Shown piece after piece: positions 25,178-37,400 of a DNA stretch of 64,000 nucleotides. The stretch spans positions 1-64,000 of the forward strand of contig LSRY02000050.1 of assembly GCA_001643675.2 (NCBI GenBank). Reading direction: 5' to 3'. The position numbers were made by a program, and so were the translations under genes. Each line of letters begins with the position of its first letter. Within the stretch, counting starts at the first letter, position 1. Source of the stretch: Monocercomonoides exilis. Lineage: Eukaryota; Preaxostyla; Oxymonadida; Polymastigidae. A model generated the notes under the pieces. It saw only the letters and a list, made by a program, of their open reading frames with translations, was not told the DNA's origin and searched no databases.

Positions 25178-26920
25178 GTGTCATTGGATAGAAAAAGAAC
25201 AAAGCCAACATTTTTGGAAAATGCATTGAACGTGGTCAGCAAAAACAGAATATTGAAATATTTTGATGAGCCACGTCACTATTCCAATTCAACTTTAAAA
25301 AAACACACTTGGGTTTTTCGTTTGTACAATTCATTTGCTCAATGTTTCGATTTTTTACCATTTCCTATGAATAAAAAATGTATAAGAGGATTTTTACGTT
25401 TTTTAGGACATGATTGTAAATACTGCATTTTTTCTATTGAGTGTGTTATTGTTCCATCTTTGAAACGAATTCAACAAAGAATGTTTAACGAATCAATTGA
25501 CAAAGATTTGGACAGTGAAATCAATGGAATAGTCAGAGAACTTAAAATGAACAAATCTTTGAAGCAAAGAGGTGAAGGAAAGCAACCTCTTGTAACTTTC
25601 GATATGAGTTACTTAATTGACAGCATTCCTGACTATTTCGCTGACAAAGCTTCAGAGGCATCTTTGTTTTTATTCTCTCTTCATACAGGAGCAAGAGCAG
25701 TGACATGTGGAGGTGTAAGATTATGTGATATCAGAAAAGTCATAATTCAAGATGATGATTCGATATTTGTCAAAATCAGACTTATGAGAAACAAAGGAAA
25801 TGTGAACTGGAATCATGTAATAACGTTGGAAAATCAAAAAGCTGACAACAAATCATTGGATGCAGTTTATTGGCTCAGACAACACATACAATCTCAATTC
25901 AACATGGATTTGTTTGAACCGTCTTTATGGCCAGTCGAAGAGAAAGATGAAAGAGTATTATGGAAGTGGGACACTGAAAACATGAGAACAAGATTGAAAC
26001 AAAGACTTGAAATGGCAGGCTTTCCACCAGCATTGTTTGGATTTCATTCTCTCAGATCAGGATTTCTGTGTTCAGCTGTTATAAAAGCAGGATCAGATAT
26101 CAAACAAAGACAAGCAGTCTTGGAAACTTGTGCATTTGTGGCAGGCTGGATTCCATTCTCGCATGCTGAAATGGTTTATGTGAAAAAAGCTTGCGTTCAA
26201 ACAATAATTGCATCAAGAGTGATCATGCTCAACAAAGATAATGAGAAACAATCAGTGATGGACAACAGATTATTAACAATTGAGGATTTTCATGGAATAA
26301 CTCTCAGAAAGAACAAATGGAATAGTGAAATCATTTTTGCATCATTCTCAAGAATCATTTTGGATCAATTGAAAAAGGATAGAGTTGGAGTCAAAAATAC
26401 ACCTGATTCAAATAAATATATATTGCAACTTGGGTTGAATAAATATGTTGAAACAAATGAAGAGTTGGAGGAGCTGGCAAAAGTCAAATATGATCCATTG
26501 ATTCTTAAATCAACACCTCAATTTTTCTGTGGAATTCGAATAAACGCAAGAGCTGAAGTTGCAAGAAAGGATATCATCAAAATATTGCTGAGAGATCCAA
26601 AAATATTGAAACAGCAAGCTGAAACATTCATTGCATTCATGAAAGAACAAGAAATTTGGTTGAAGGAGGTGAAAACATACAAGCACAGAGTTGAAAAAGT
26701 TAGTACAACAAACAAGATACTTGAAACAAGAGAAAAGGATGAAAAAGGAAATAGAAAGAGAATCAAGTGGACTGAAGAAGAAGATAAAACATTGAAATTT
26801 CATAAAGAAAGAAATGAAACTTGGGTTCAAATATCAAAACATTTAACAGGAAGAACTCCTGGTGATTGCTCAGATAGATGGAGAAACTTGAAAAAGAAAT
26901 TAGAAAGAGAAAAAAAGTGA
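25178..26920 (+). CDS. Crypton-like tyrosine recombinase fused to C-terminal Myb/SANT domain
   Basis: A 580-codon open frame; the frame is open from 25,136 and has no ATG near its start (25,178 is GTG). The true start may lie in an upstream exon: CTAAC followed by TACAAG or CTGCAG could be a 3' splice site. Residues ~40-80 resemble the N-terminal core-binding part of the minus copy (KKHTWVF ... RGFLRFLG). The catalytic core has box I LHTGARAVTC (Arg173), a G..W..H.ITL segment (~206-216), box II FGFHSLRSGF (His290, Arg293), Trp324 in VAGW, and candidate nucleophile Tyr334 in EMVYVKK. Residues ~527-575 form a Myb/SANT domain (KWTEEEDKTL, WVQISKHL, RTPGDCSDRWRNL). Tyrosine recombinases cut and rejoin DNA through a 3'-phosphotyrosine. 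The SANT domain probably binds the element or its target (inference). No reverse transcriptase is nearby, which favours a Crypton over DIRS/Ngaro. Stop TGA. Confidence 0.85.
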   Translation: MSLDRKRTKPTFLENALNVVSKNRILKYFDEPRHYSNSTLKKHTWVFRLYNSFAQCFDFLPFPMNKKCIRGFLRFLGHDCKYCIFSIECVIVPSLKRIQQRMFNESIDKDLDSEINGIVRELKMNKSLKQRGEGKQPLVTFDMSYLIDSIPDYFADKASEASLFLFSLHTGARAVTCGGVRLCDIRKVIIQDDDSIFVKIRLMRNKGNVNWNHVITLENQKADNKSLDAVYWLRQHIQSQFNMDLFEPSLWPVEEKDERVLWKWDTENMRTRLKQRLEMAGFPPALFGFHSLRSGFLCSAVIKAGSDIKQRQAVLETCAFVAGWIPFSHAEMVYVKKACVQTIIASRVIMLNKDNEKQSVMDNRLLTIEDFHGITLRKNKWNSEIIFASFSRIILDQLKKDRVGVKNTPDSNKYILQLGLNKYVETNEELEELAKVKYDPLILKSTPQFFCGIRINARAEVARKDIIKILLRDPKILKQQAETFIAFMKEQEIWLKEVKTYKHRVEKVSTTNKILETREKDEKGNRKRIKWTEEEDKTLKFHKERNETWVQISKHLTGRTPGDCSDRWRNLKKKLEREKK

Positions 26921-27058
26921 TCTGTTTTTATTGTTTTTTTAATTGTTTTTCTTTTTATTTTTTCTATTTTTAACTTTAATTGTCTGTTCGTTTTCTTTAT
27001 ATTTTTTACTCTTTTTATTTAGAGTTTTTTTTTTGTTTTCTTAAAAAATACGCAAAAT

Positions 27059-27510
27059 TCAAATAATAACTTGATAAAAAACTTTAAAATGCTCTTCTAT
27101 TTTCTTTTTTATAAAAAGATACTTCTCAATAATCAACTTCCGAAAATCGTGCTCCTCCGAATCAGCTGATTGATCTGCTCCGTCAACGATATGATCACAC
27201 GACAGCAAGTGTTCTTCATTTGGCTCAACGAAATCATGCACATCATTTTCGAAACTTGAATGATAACGCATCTCTTGATTGTCTTTTTCTGAATCTGATT
27301 CATCCACCTTCCTTCTTTTGATTGTTGCAATCGATTGACCTGTTTCAGAATGCTGATGAAATATGTCATTTGCAGCAGATTCTTATTCATGACTGTTGCA
27401 TTCATCACATGATGAATCTTCATCAAAATTGAGCTCAATATCAAACGTTTCTTGTAATTTATCTTCAGTCGATGTTTTTTTTTTGTTTTTTTCAAAAATT
27501 TTCAAATTAA
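27059..27510 (-). pseudogene. Acidic protein fragment, unrecognised
   Basis: One minus-strand frame runs about 150 codons with a single internal TAA near 27,390. It reads KTSTEDKLQETF, DEDSSCDECNSHE, stop, ESAANDIFHQHSETG, KRRKVDESDSEKDNQ, then SFENDVHDFVEPNEEHLL. Composition is strongly acidic with a KRRKV nuclear-localisation-like run. The minus recombinase N-terminal region also carries SKRRKV within acidic sequence, so this could be a stub of a third element, but similarity is only compositional. No family is recognised. Confidence 0.35.
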
Positions 27511-29805
27511 AAAATATTCATTTTTCATTAATGATTTCTTTTCTTTACAAATAAACATCTGAATTTGATAATATTTTATGTTAAGAGAATATCATCGCTG
27601 ATGCTTCTTAATCGCTAAGTTGAATGGTCGAAGCCACATACCAGCTGAAGTTATCAATGATTTTTGTCAATAGAATTTTAAAATTTTCAGTCAAAAATAT
27701 TTTTCAATGTTTTTTTGATATCTCACCAAATATAAGAGATATTGAAATTTCAATAATTTTCCCGTTGTTAACTATTAATGTCCTTTCCATTCATATTCAT
27801 TGAAAGAATTTCAAAAAATAAATTTTCACTTTCATTTTTTCCAATTTTTCCATTGACTTTCACATGTGAGAAATATTGACTTTCTTTTTGTTTTTTTCAA
27901 AATTCTCACAAATCAAGATATCGTTTGAAAAAGTACAAAACAGCATGAAATAATCAAATTCACATTGTATTCAACAATATACATCATTATATCGATTTTC
28001 AACAAAAATTCAAAAAATTCATTTTTTCATTGAAATTCAGTCAATCACATATTTCATCAAAAACTTTCATTATTCTTGACAGTTCAAAAGAAATCCTTTG
28101 GAACGATAAAATACTTGTGTTTGTTATCCAAATGAAGCAGAGACAGTGTTTGAATCATTGAGAAATGTCTCAGTTCAATCATTCAAAAAAGTGATTTTTT
28201 CGAAAAAAATACTTTTTTTTTCTCTGCTTTTATTCACTATATCTGATGTTGTTATGCATGTTTGAGCATCGCACATGTCAATATGAGTTAAAAAAGTTGC
28301 TTTTCATGAAGATTTCTGAATTTGTTGCAAAATATTGCATGGGTTGGCAGGTTATTCAAGGTTAACTCCAATTTGTGAGGGTTAACTCATTGACCAAGGT
28401 TGTTTTCAGCCAACCAACAAAAAATCGTAAAAATCATGTGCCAACCATTACAATATTAAAATTTCCAAGGCTTTTTTAGTTGAATTGCCTAACCCTAACA
28501 AACAAAAAATTGGAAAGCTATGTAAATCCCTTTTTTCATTCCATTTCTTTCAATTTTTCGCTTCCCTTATTTCACAAAAAATCATCTTTCCGCAAAAATA
28601 ATTCTTCGCCAAAGGTTAATGCCAGGCATCTTTGATTAATCTTATATTTCGCTAACCTTCTTTTCATTTTTCTTCCCTGCTTTCCTTATTCAAAGCCATA
28701 TAATCGCTCATTCTTTCAATAGCCTGAATGAAAAAGAAAGATCACTTCAAAATAAATAACAACAACAAACTTTCAGAACATTTTTATAAGCAATTTTCCA
28801 ACTTTTTCCCCCTAGGCACCCGTTTTCCTCCAATTCAATTTTTTTATTCCTTCCTTTTTCGTGTTTATTCAATTGATTCTTCAATTTAACTTCCAAATCC
28901 CTTCATCCTGGGCACTTTCCATATGTACTCGCTGTCTAAACTTGATGGTTATCCTTCATTACGAGATATCAAACTTTCATTCATTTCCATCTCCGATCCT
29001 GAAAAAAACATAAAACCTATCAATAGGCAAATTTTTTTTAATGCAAACCAATCAACTTTCCTTTAATGAAAGCTTATAATTGAAAAGAAAAAAATATTTC
29101 TCAGAATAAATATAATATGAATAATTATTCATTTTTTGGAACTGAACCAACAACAAAGTCATTTGTCATAGTTGAAAATAGCTGAATTAATTATATGAAA
29201 AGATATCCTTGATTTAAAGCCTTTATAAATATAGATTTAAAAAAAAACATTCCAACGTAAAAAAAATTTTGCTGACTGACGAAACCATCGATTTTTCTAT
29301 CCGTCACCCAGGCTAAAATTTTTTTGTTTTATCTTTCACTTTATCAACAAAAAAATTGAAAAATTCTAAAAAAGTGAGATTTTTCTTTTTTCTTTCACAT
29401 AATTTGATATATGTTAAAGAAGACTTTATATTACAAATAGAGAGCGAAACATCGAAAATAAATAATTTTTTCTTGTTCCTCTACTCTATTTTTAACTTTT
29501 TCACATTTATTTGTTCTCTGTGTAATAAAATATCTAAAATAAAAATTTATTTCTTTTGATGTTCGCAGTGTAATCCACAATAAACAAAGCAAATATTCTT
29601 GAAGCGCTTATCCGAGTATACAGATTGATGCAGATTTCATCTTTGCCACTTTCTCCGTTGAACGGATATGTTTCATTTTCATTGATTGATTTTTTAAAGG
29701 CCACTCTTCATTCATCTTCTCTCTCTCCATTTCTATTCTCTCCTCCACTGCCCTTCCAGTAATATCTCCATCGTCACCATTTTAAATGCCTTTGGATCTT
29801 TTCTG
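27511..29805. other. AT-rich gene-free stretch
   Basis: 2.3 kb with many A/T runs. A weak inverted motif (GGTTGGC at ~28,344 with GCCAACC at ~28,411) and a lone CCTAACCCTAAC at ~28,488 are visible. No coding frame, RNA gene or repeat family is supported. Confidence 0.55.
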
Positions 29806-32540
29806 ATGTTGTCATTTTCAATCTCTTTCATATCTTCTGCTTCATTCTATGCTTTCCTCCAACGAACAGCAAATATAATTGAAACAATGAGAACAATCAA
29901 AAGAATTGCAACAAGCACAATCGCAATTACAATAATCGGCCATCTCGATTTTCCTTCTTTTCCACTTTCAACAAGTTTTTCATCTCCCTTTTGCTCAGAT
30001 TCAGTTCTGTTCTTCGGGATGAATGACTCCGTTCATGAAAGGGAATCAATCTTTCCAAGCAGGATCTTAACAGATACTTACGTTTCCTCAGATGCATTGC
30101 TACAATTGATGCTGGAATGGCTTCATTATTCTCTATTTCACCAACAAACTCTTCTGACAGATGCAGATACAACTGGAGTTCGTGAACCATTCAATCGAAG
30201 GAATCGACCTGGAGAGCCAAGTAGCAATGCAGAAGCAAGGAACCGGTATGATCAATTGAAAGAGTACTCCCTAACTGGCGAGATATCACTTATTTCAGAT
30301 ACGGAATGAAGAACGGAGAGGCCCTTTCTGAAGCGACAATAGAAAAATTGCATTCCAAATTCAAAGCCCAAAGTGATGAGTTCTCTTTTAAGCCATCTCC
30401 GCCTTTCGGGCTTTGAATATTCAGAAGCGCATGACTAGAGCAGGCGAAATTGTTCCTCATGTTCGGATAACCCACTGTAATCGGCTGTTGTTGACAAATA
30501 ATACAAAATGAACGGAAATGCTTCCGCCAGAGATCGACAGCCATCTCTTGGATGAATTGACAATGCTCATGTCTTTTATTCTTCACGATCAATTCTGAAG
30601 ATCAACCATTGATCCAATCCACTGGCACAGCTCTTCTGATCGATCATCGCTCGCTCTCAACTCTGGTTCGCTTGTTGCTCCGTCAAACACACACGAAGAC
30701 ATGCAACCATCTGCCAAATCTGCCAATGCTGCAATGCTCCCTTTTTTAGATCGCGAAGTACACTTTTTGTTCGAGCAGTTCTCCAAATCCAGCAACAAAG
30801 ACGAAGATGAAGCATCCAAGCAACACGGACCAAGCCAATCTCGGGTCAAGTTTAGAAATGAAGACTGCTTAAAATGGAATGTCGAAACATTCGATATCAC
30901 GCTCATTGCACACCCATCCCCAAGCACTGTGTTTGAGATAGCCAAAAATTTCATCTGAATATCTGAATCTTGGCATTCAACAGAAAGCAAAGAACCAGAT
31001 AGCACAGAAATGGTATCGAATTCCGAATGATTGTATTGGATGTTTGAATGGCCTCCTGAACCGTCTGAGGAAAGCACAATCAAGCTTGCTTTGCTCTCTG
31101 CATTTCTGAATTGAACCTTCTGCAGCTGAGAGTCTTTGCAATTGAAAAGGATAAGGGCGGATTGTTCAAGTGTGCAACTGGAAATTAGCACTTGCTGCGT
31201 TGAAATGTTTACCAGATTGCGGAAGTCCAACAACACAACAGAATTCGCATCAGAATATTAAAGTTCATAAATGAGCAATATTGTCCGCCTCTTGCACCCA
31301 CGCAAGAAGAACTGAGATGAATACAAGTTAAAGTGCACCCGTTTGTTGATAGTCTTCCATTCTCGAGGAGAATGATGGAGCAATTCAATTTGTGTTCGGT
31401 GTTTCCACTCCAATCTTCTTGAGCAAATATTGTGTCTGCAATCAACAAGTTGCCATCAGTCAGTGATAGCAAACTTGAATGAGAAGAAGAAAAAGCGCTT
31501 CCAAACAAAAACAATAGAGATTCCATTTTCACTCTTGACGAGCACGAAACGATGCTGCTCCTCTTGCTTCCGATGCTGCTGTTCAGCAATATATTCTTCC
31601 TTACACCTTCCGCATCCAGCGATTTGATCGTCACATCATGTGTACTTGCTTCCCCTGATACCACAGCGCTTTTGTTATTCAGAAAATTGCTGTAAACTGA
31701 AGGAATGGTGTGGGGCAGAGCAACATTCAAGGAAATGCAAGGTTCGCTTATTCCACCGCACTGGGGTGAATCGGAGGAGTTGTCATATGAAGAAGATGCA
31801 AATATCGCGCTCCGATACACAACGACAAGCAGCAGCAAATCTTGCTCATCAGCATAGTCAGGTGCTGTGCATCCCCACATAGCAAACTCCCGAACAAACG
31901 GTGCTCTGAAATCGAGCTCGAATAACTCTGCGCCTATTTGAGTTTTGACATTCGCGCATTTGACATACAAGTCTCACCCCTTATACGCCTTGATATTTAT
32001 GAAAGTTGTGCTTTCCAACAGAAAAGGAAGTAGGCCATCTTGTGTGATCGAAGAGCAGTCCAGGAATATCGCGCATCCTCTTCCAGTTGCGGAGCAGAAG
32101 CATTCAGAGATCGAACAAAAGCTGCAGTGGAATAACGAGCCTTCGCTCAATTTCAAAGCAATGCATCCGCCATTCTCACTCAGGCTGCTTCCGCTGCTCT
32201 TGATCAACGTGTTTTGCACAGACACGCTGGAAGGCTTGCTGCAGGTGTAGCTGATGACGGATGGCTCAGATGGTGCATTTCAGAGGGGCGAATGGAGCGT
32301 GCTGCATTTCAATTGCACTGTTGGACTGCCATCTTCATTTAATCTCTGAGACTCTCCTCTTCACTCAGCCTGCACCAACACAGCTTCAATGCTTCCGAAC
32401 ATCAGCTCCATGTTACCCATTGATACATTTGTCAAGTCAATGCTGCTTCCATGTAATGCAGTTAGAACGTTGCCTCCACATTCGATGGATTGAAACTGTT
32501 GGAATAATATTTCGCATATTTAAAACAGGAAACCTCTAAC
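29806..32540 (-). pseudogene. Broken beta-helix (pectin-lyase-like) single-pass surface protein
   Basis: Read on the minus strand, consecutive frames give short Ser/Cys/Asn-rich units typical of right-handed beta-helix surface proteins: SENGGCIALKLSEGSLFHC, ATGRGCAIFLDCSSI, SPQCGGISEPCISLNVAL, GDGCAMSVISNVSTFHF. An in-frame TGA interrupts FINIKAYKG / DLYVKCANVK at about 31,974. A frame change occurs near 31,255 and a TGA follows SMVDLQN at 30,589. Near the end lies EKLVESGKEGKSRWP, then a hydrophobic helix of about 25 residues (IIVIAIVLVAILLIVLIV...) and RWRKA, i.e. an outside-in membrane anchor with a short tail. The gene therefore ended as a type I membrane protein. Several independent lesions make a functional product unlikely. 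The 5' limit is unclear. Confidence 0.7.
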
Positions 32541-34418
32541 GCAAAAAGGAATGTCTGTGCAAGATGCTCGGGCAAATAGCAAGAGAATAGCTTTTGGGTT
32601 TTATTCATTATTTTTTGAAATGATGAAAACAATCAATTTTGTTAAAAAATCCGTTTTTTATAAATATCGATCACAGTAATGTGTTTATGATTTTTTTCCG
32701 GTCTTTTAATGTTATTAGCCAAAGCCGAGCAGAAATAAAGTTGTTTGCACATTCATTGACACAATCCAACACATTATTCAGCATTATTTTAATTAACATT
32801 ATTTGCGATAATTAAAAAATGCAAAACATTTCATAATTCATGAAATTCTTCTTTTTTTCAATTTTAAACGCATGTTGAAACATGTGGATTATAAAGTTTG
32901 AAAGTTAAATAATCAACGAATATGTTGAAGATGTGTTTTGAATCGTTTATTGGTGCAAAAGAATTTTGTCAGTTTTCTTAACTTATTGATCCTTTTGATC
33001 TTTGAAAAAATTTGACGAAAACAACAAAAATCATTTCCAAAACAACATTTACAATATTCAAATAATATTTATTTGTTTTTGCAATCAATTTTATAAACAT
33101 GAAAAATATTTGTTTTTTATCTTAATTTTCGTAACTCAAATAAACTCAGTCTATCTCAAATGAACTCGGTTTATTCAAATGAACTTGATCTATTCGAATA
33201 AACATGAGTTCATTTGAATAAACCTGGTTTATTCAAATAAAAAAATCTATTCAAAATTCATCTATTGTTTTCTTCATTATCAATTATTTGAAATGACGAG
33301 GAAGAAGTTATTTTTTTCGATTTGCAATGATCACAAATCTTATGTTTTTTTTTTCTTTTTCATATTTTCTTTCACAATTTTCATCTTTTCTTCATTTTTT
33401 TCTTTATTAATCTTTTTTTCTGTTTTTTTAAACATTCATAAATAAAAATTGAACATTAAAAATTAAATATCAAAAACAAGACATACTTTTCTTTTGTCTT
33501 CATTGGTTGAGGCAGCTGAATGAGCTATGGCTCAACAGCCAATTTTCCACTTTAATTTTTCGATCTGTTGTTGTTAATGTGTGAAATTTTATAGAAAACA
33601 GGAGATTTATTAAAACATTATATATAACAATAAATTAAATAATTATAATAACCTGCGTTGTCAGAGCTGTTTTGGTCTTTATAGTTTTTTTCGAGAACCT
33701 AAGCTTCTTTTCTCTTTTCCAGGGAATAGTAATATTCCCCTCGGGAAAGAGAAAAACCTTTTTCATTCAACTCTGCCATTGAACAAACGGAAGAAGCACA
33801 AGAAAGAATTGAAACACGATCCTTATTCCCGGGCGTTTTATAAAGATCCACAAGATTGTTAAAAATCTTTGCAGTTTTCTCTTTCAATATGGAAAAAAAT
33901 ATATAAATAAAATTGTTTCATCAAATATTTAATCATAGAAATGAAAAAAAAACAATAAAAAAAACAAAACTTAACGAAACAGCTTCGAGGAAGGGCTTTC
34001 CCAATTTGGAATGGAAAAGGAGGTGCATTAAGCACCATTCATGATCATCGCCGGATTAATTTCGAATTTTTTCAAAAATTTTTTTTGCATGACAGCTTTT
34101 TGTTGCGCGTGGACGAGTGTAATATGGATGGCAATAAATTTCGTTTTCCATATTTTTGCTTATAATTTCAAAAAAAGTGTGATAAAACAATAAAGAAAGC
34201 TCGTATTTGTCAATGATGCTGTTATTAGAGAAAAAATAATTATCATTTTTGAGAACAAAAATACACTATATTTTTCTTTTTCTTCTCTATCCGTAAAAAT
34301 CCAGTCTTTTCGAACTTTTCAAACGATTCACTTTAGCCACGTTGATCCTCCAGTTCCAGCTTAAGCTCCAGTTGATATTAATCATTTGCTGCACTATTCC
34401 CTTCTCACATATCTTCAA
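32541..34418. other. AT-rich stretch without a supported gene
   Basis: Contains the inverted-repeat cluster at ~33.13-33.25 kb and one 62-codon minus frame (33,887-33,699) with no recognisable domain. A short plus frame near 34.34-34.54 kb is acidic and overlaps the end of the WD40 remnant. Nothing else is supported. Confidence 0.5.
33169..33223. repeat. Perfect 17-bp inverted repeat inside a TTTATTCAAAT cluster
   Basis: 33,169-33,185 (GTTTATTCAAATGAACT) is the exact reverse complement of 33,207-33,223, with a 21-bp spacer. Further degenerate copies of the ~25-bp motif lie on both sides (33,130-33,250). It could form a hairpin or be a small degenerate tandem/inverted repeat. Confidence 0.6.
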
Positions 34419-37400
34419 CTACTTCATATTAATCACTGCAGACGAAATAGAGAAGGATAACAATGACGGAGAAGAAGAAGACATAATGCTGGATAAGCAT
34501 TCGTTAAAAGAGAAGATGTTGCAGTATTGGCAGATATGATTGTTACAACAATTCCCCCAAACTGAGAAAAAGAAAGGCAGATAAAAGAGAAGAGTCAGAA
34601 AAAGTGAAGGAAAAGAGATTAAAAGAGAGCAGGATTCCTGAAGTGCCTGGTGCAAAGAAGAGTTGCTGTTGAAAAGCTTAACTACTTCAAACAACATCAT
34701 ATAGCTCTTTGAAGAACAGGCAACCAGAAGAAGAGTAGGCAGAATGAACAGAAGTGGTGCAGGAAGGGCTTTTCGATACAATGAATCATTTGCGAACACG
34801 AAAGGCAAATTTGAACGAACAAGAGAAATGAAGAGTTCTGGGATTATCCAAGGCACAGAATTTCGATTTAAGCTAACGGCTTTTTTGATGAGAAGCAGTA
34901 GTTATCAACTTGAATACTATAACAATGCCATTAGAAAAATTCACCTCTTTAGTCAAATTGCCTTTCTGTCTAATTCCTAAACAGGAATCTCGAACAAAGA
35001 AATAATCCCTTCTCCTTTCTTCGGTAGAGAACGAATATATATCAGCAGATGAGACTGAAGAGCATTCCAAAAGCAGATATTGCCATCTGCAACGAATGTG
35101 AAGTGCACATCTCGATAGATACGCAAAGATCGAATGTTAAAGTTAGTGATGCATCGTGCTCTCTTCTTCAGCTGCAAAACGGGATGTGCCAATGTGTTTT
35201 GTGTGTTTTGTGCTTGTTTTGAAGGCTGGGAAGATGAAAAAAATGAGTCATGTGGTTGTATTGTTGAAGAAAGCTCAGAATATAAAGAAGACGAATCCTA
35301 ATTCACTCCGAAATGTGTATGAAAGAGCAGTTTTGTCTGTTTGAAGAAGTGAGCCAGTAACTGTGTAAAATGATGCATGAGTCGAAGGGAGGAATTTCGT
35401 TAAATTCTGTGAATCGAGCAAGTCAAATCTATATGGTTCATCATTGTCCTTCTCTCCTTTTTTGTCTGTCTCGTTCTCTTCAGAAAGAAGAAGTTATTGC
35501 ACTTTCCTAAAGAACAATGCATAGGCTGCATCGTCTTCATTGTAGCTGTCTTCTGCTTTCCTCATCGACTGTTGTTTCTCTATTTCCTGTACGGCTTCCT
35601 CCAAATATGCTAGCATCTTCCTTGCTATCTGTTAAATCTCATTCTTTCTCATTTTCTCCTCACCTCCATCTTCTTCTTATTCATATGCTTCCTCAGATGT
35701 TGACAAGAGATTTAAAGCTGTTTTTAACAAAGCTGTTGTCTAAGTGCCACAACACAACCAGTCCTTCAGCAGATGCTGTTACAAAAAGAGAAGAAAAGCT
35801 TTTCGATTCAATTGAAACATCTCCTTTTCACCTTCCATTTGTGATTGGACTAAAGAATATGCGCTATGGGACTATGGTGGACGATCACACATTTAACGAT
35901 AACTGAGACGGTTTGGTAGAAAATGAAGGAATAACAAGGAGTGAATAACCAGCTGTATTCTGCACAACCTCGAAGGAGAAGGAGCCATTCTGCTCTTTTT
36001 CATTCTTTGTTTCCGTCATGTGCAGTGTAAACTTTCTCTGCTCCCTTTTCACTTCCTCCTTCGAGCTTTGCTATGAAAACTTTGAAATAAAAATGAGGAA
36101 GTTGAGCTGCATGCACTTTTTCGCTGAGTTAAACGAAATGTGGATTTTCGACTCAAGAGGCAGCTGAGGCTTTTCGACACAGTGTTCGTTGCTCCTCCAA
36201 CCGACTGCGAAAACGAGCTGCAAGTTTGAAAGGATGATTGCATACACCATATCGCAATCGCCTGTCAGCGGGTGAGATATGGCGTATGCATTTTCAAAGT
36301 TGATCCCATTGTTGTTGTTTGATATGACTTTCCCCTTCCGCAGTTGCAACAGATAATCTGTCTCTCACTCTATTTCAGATAAATTCAGAGTGAGAGTTGA
36401 AGAGCGGAAAAGTGAAGTTGAAAGCCATCTCCCCTGCCGCCACCTTCCACACATTCACCACACAGCTGGTATCAATTGTAATGAGTTTGCAGAAGATGGT
36501 GCTTTTGATGATGAAGTCGATGCATGTTCAGTCGAATATGTCACAACGGACGGAGAAGATGATGACGCGCCACACGAACAGCCGCTTGCTTCGCATCACG
36601 ATCACATTCTTTTTCATTTTAAGCATCTTCTTTATCGAAACCAGGTGCTTTGACTTCTTGACTCCTTTTTATTTCTTTTTCTTTTTCTCTTTTCCTTCTC
36701 TTCTAACATTCATCTTGTTTCAATCTTCCACTTTTCCATGGATTCAATGCGGTTACAGAACAAGCAGAGTTGTTTCTGTTGTTGCTTTCCTGCTCCAGTT
36801 CTTCTCTCTCTCTCTCTTTCTTTCTTTTATTTTTTTTGCTTCATTAAAGTGTTAAAGCATCGTTATTGGAGTTATGAATAACTGTAACGCTTCTTCGAAT
36901 GAAGACACCATCTATCCACATATCTGCTACAGGATACCAACATTCTTGCTGTTGTATCGAAAAAGAAAAAAATCAGATTATCCCCATCCAATCTAGCTGA
37001 CCTTTTCAATTCTTCAAGAAAGTTGAGCATGCTTAGGTTCCATAGCAGAATCCTCCCTCCAAATTCAGCTTTATCCAAAAGAGACACCTTCCTCATCAAT
37101 TTTATTCACAACACGCCTCTCTTTTGAGCGGGGAGGAGAGCTTAACGAGAGAGCCTGTTGAAGATGAAGAAGGCATAGATTGTTATGAACTCCTTGCATG
37201 AATAGCAGTGCGTTTTTTGTTTTGTTTTTGAAGTTCTTTTCATATCATAGTCTTTGGCAATAGGTGCATTGGCAGCTCTCATTTTCTCCCGTTGCATGTT
37301 TTATTAACCAAATCATTTCGAGCATTTCAATTGGTAGGAACTTCACAATGGAGTTATAAGAGGTATAATCAGGAACTATTCCTCTTCAGCATTGAACAGT

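Noticed and set aside
30701-32539. Plus-strand frames of 65-101 codons
   Set aside because: They are antisense to the beta-helix remnant, whose minus-strand frames carry the recognisable Cys/Ser/Asn repeat units.
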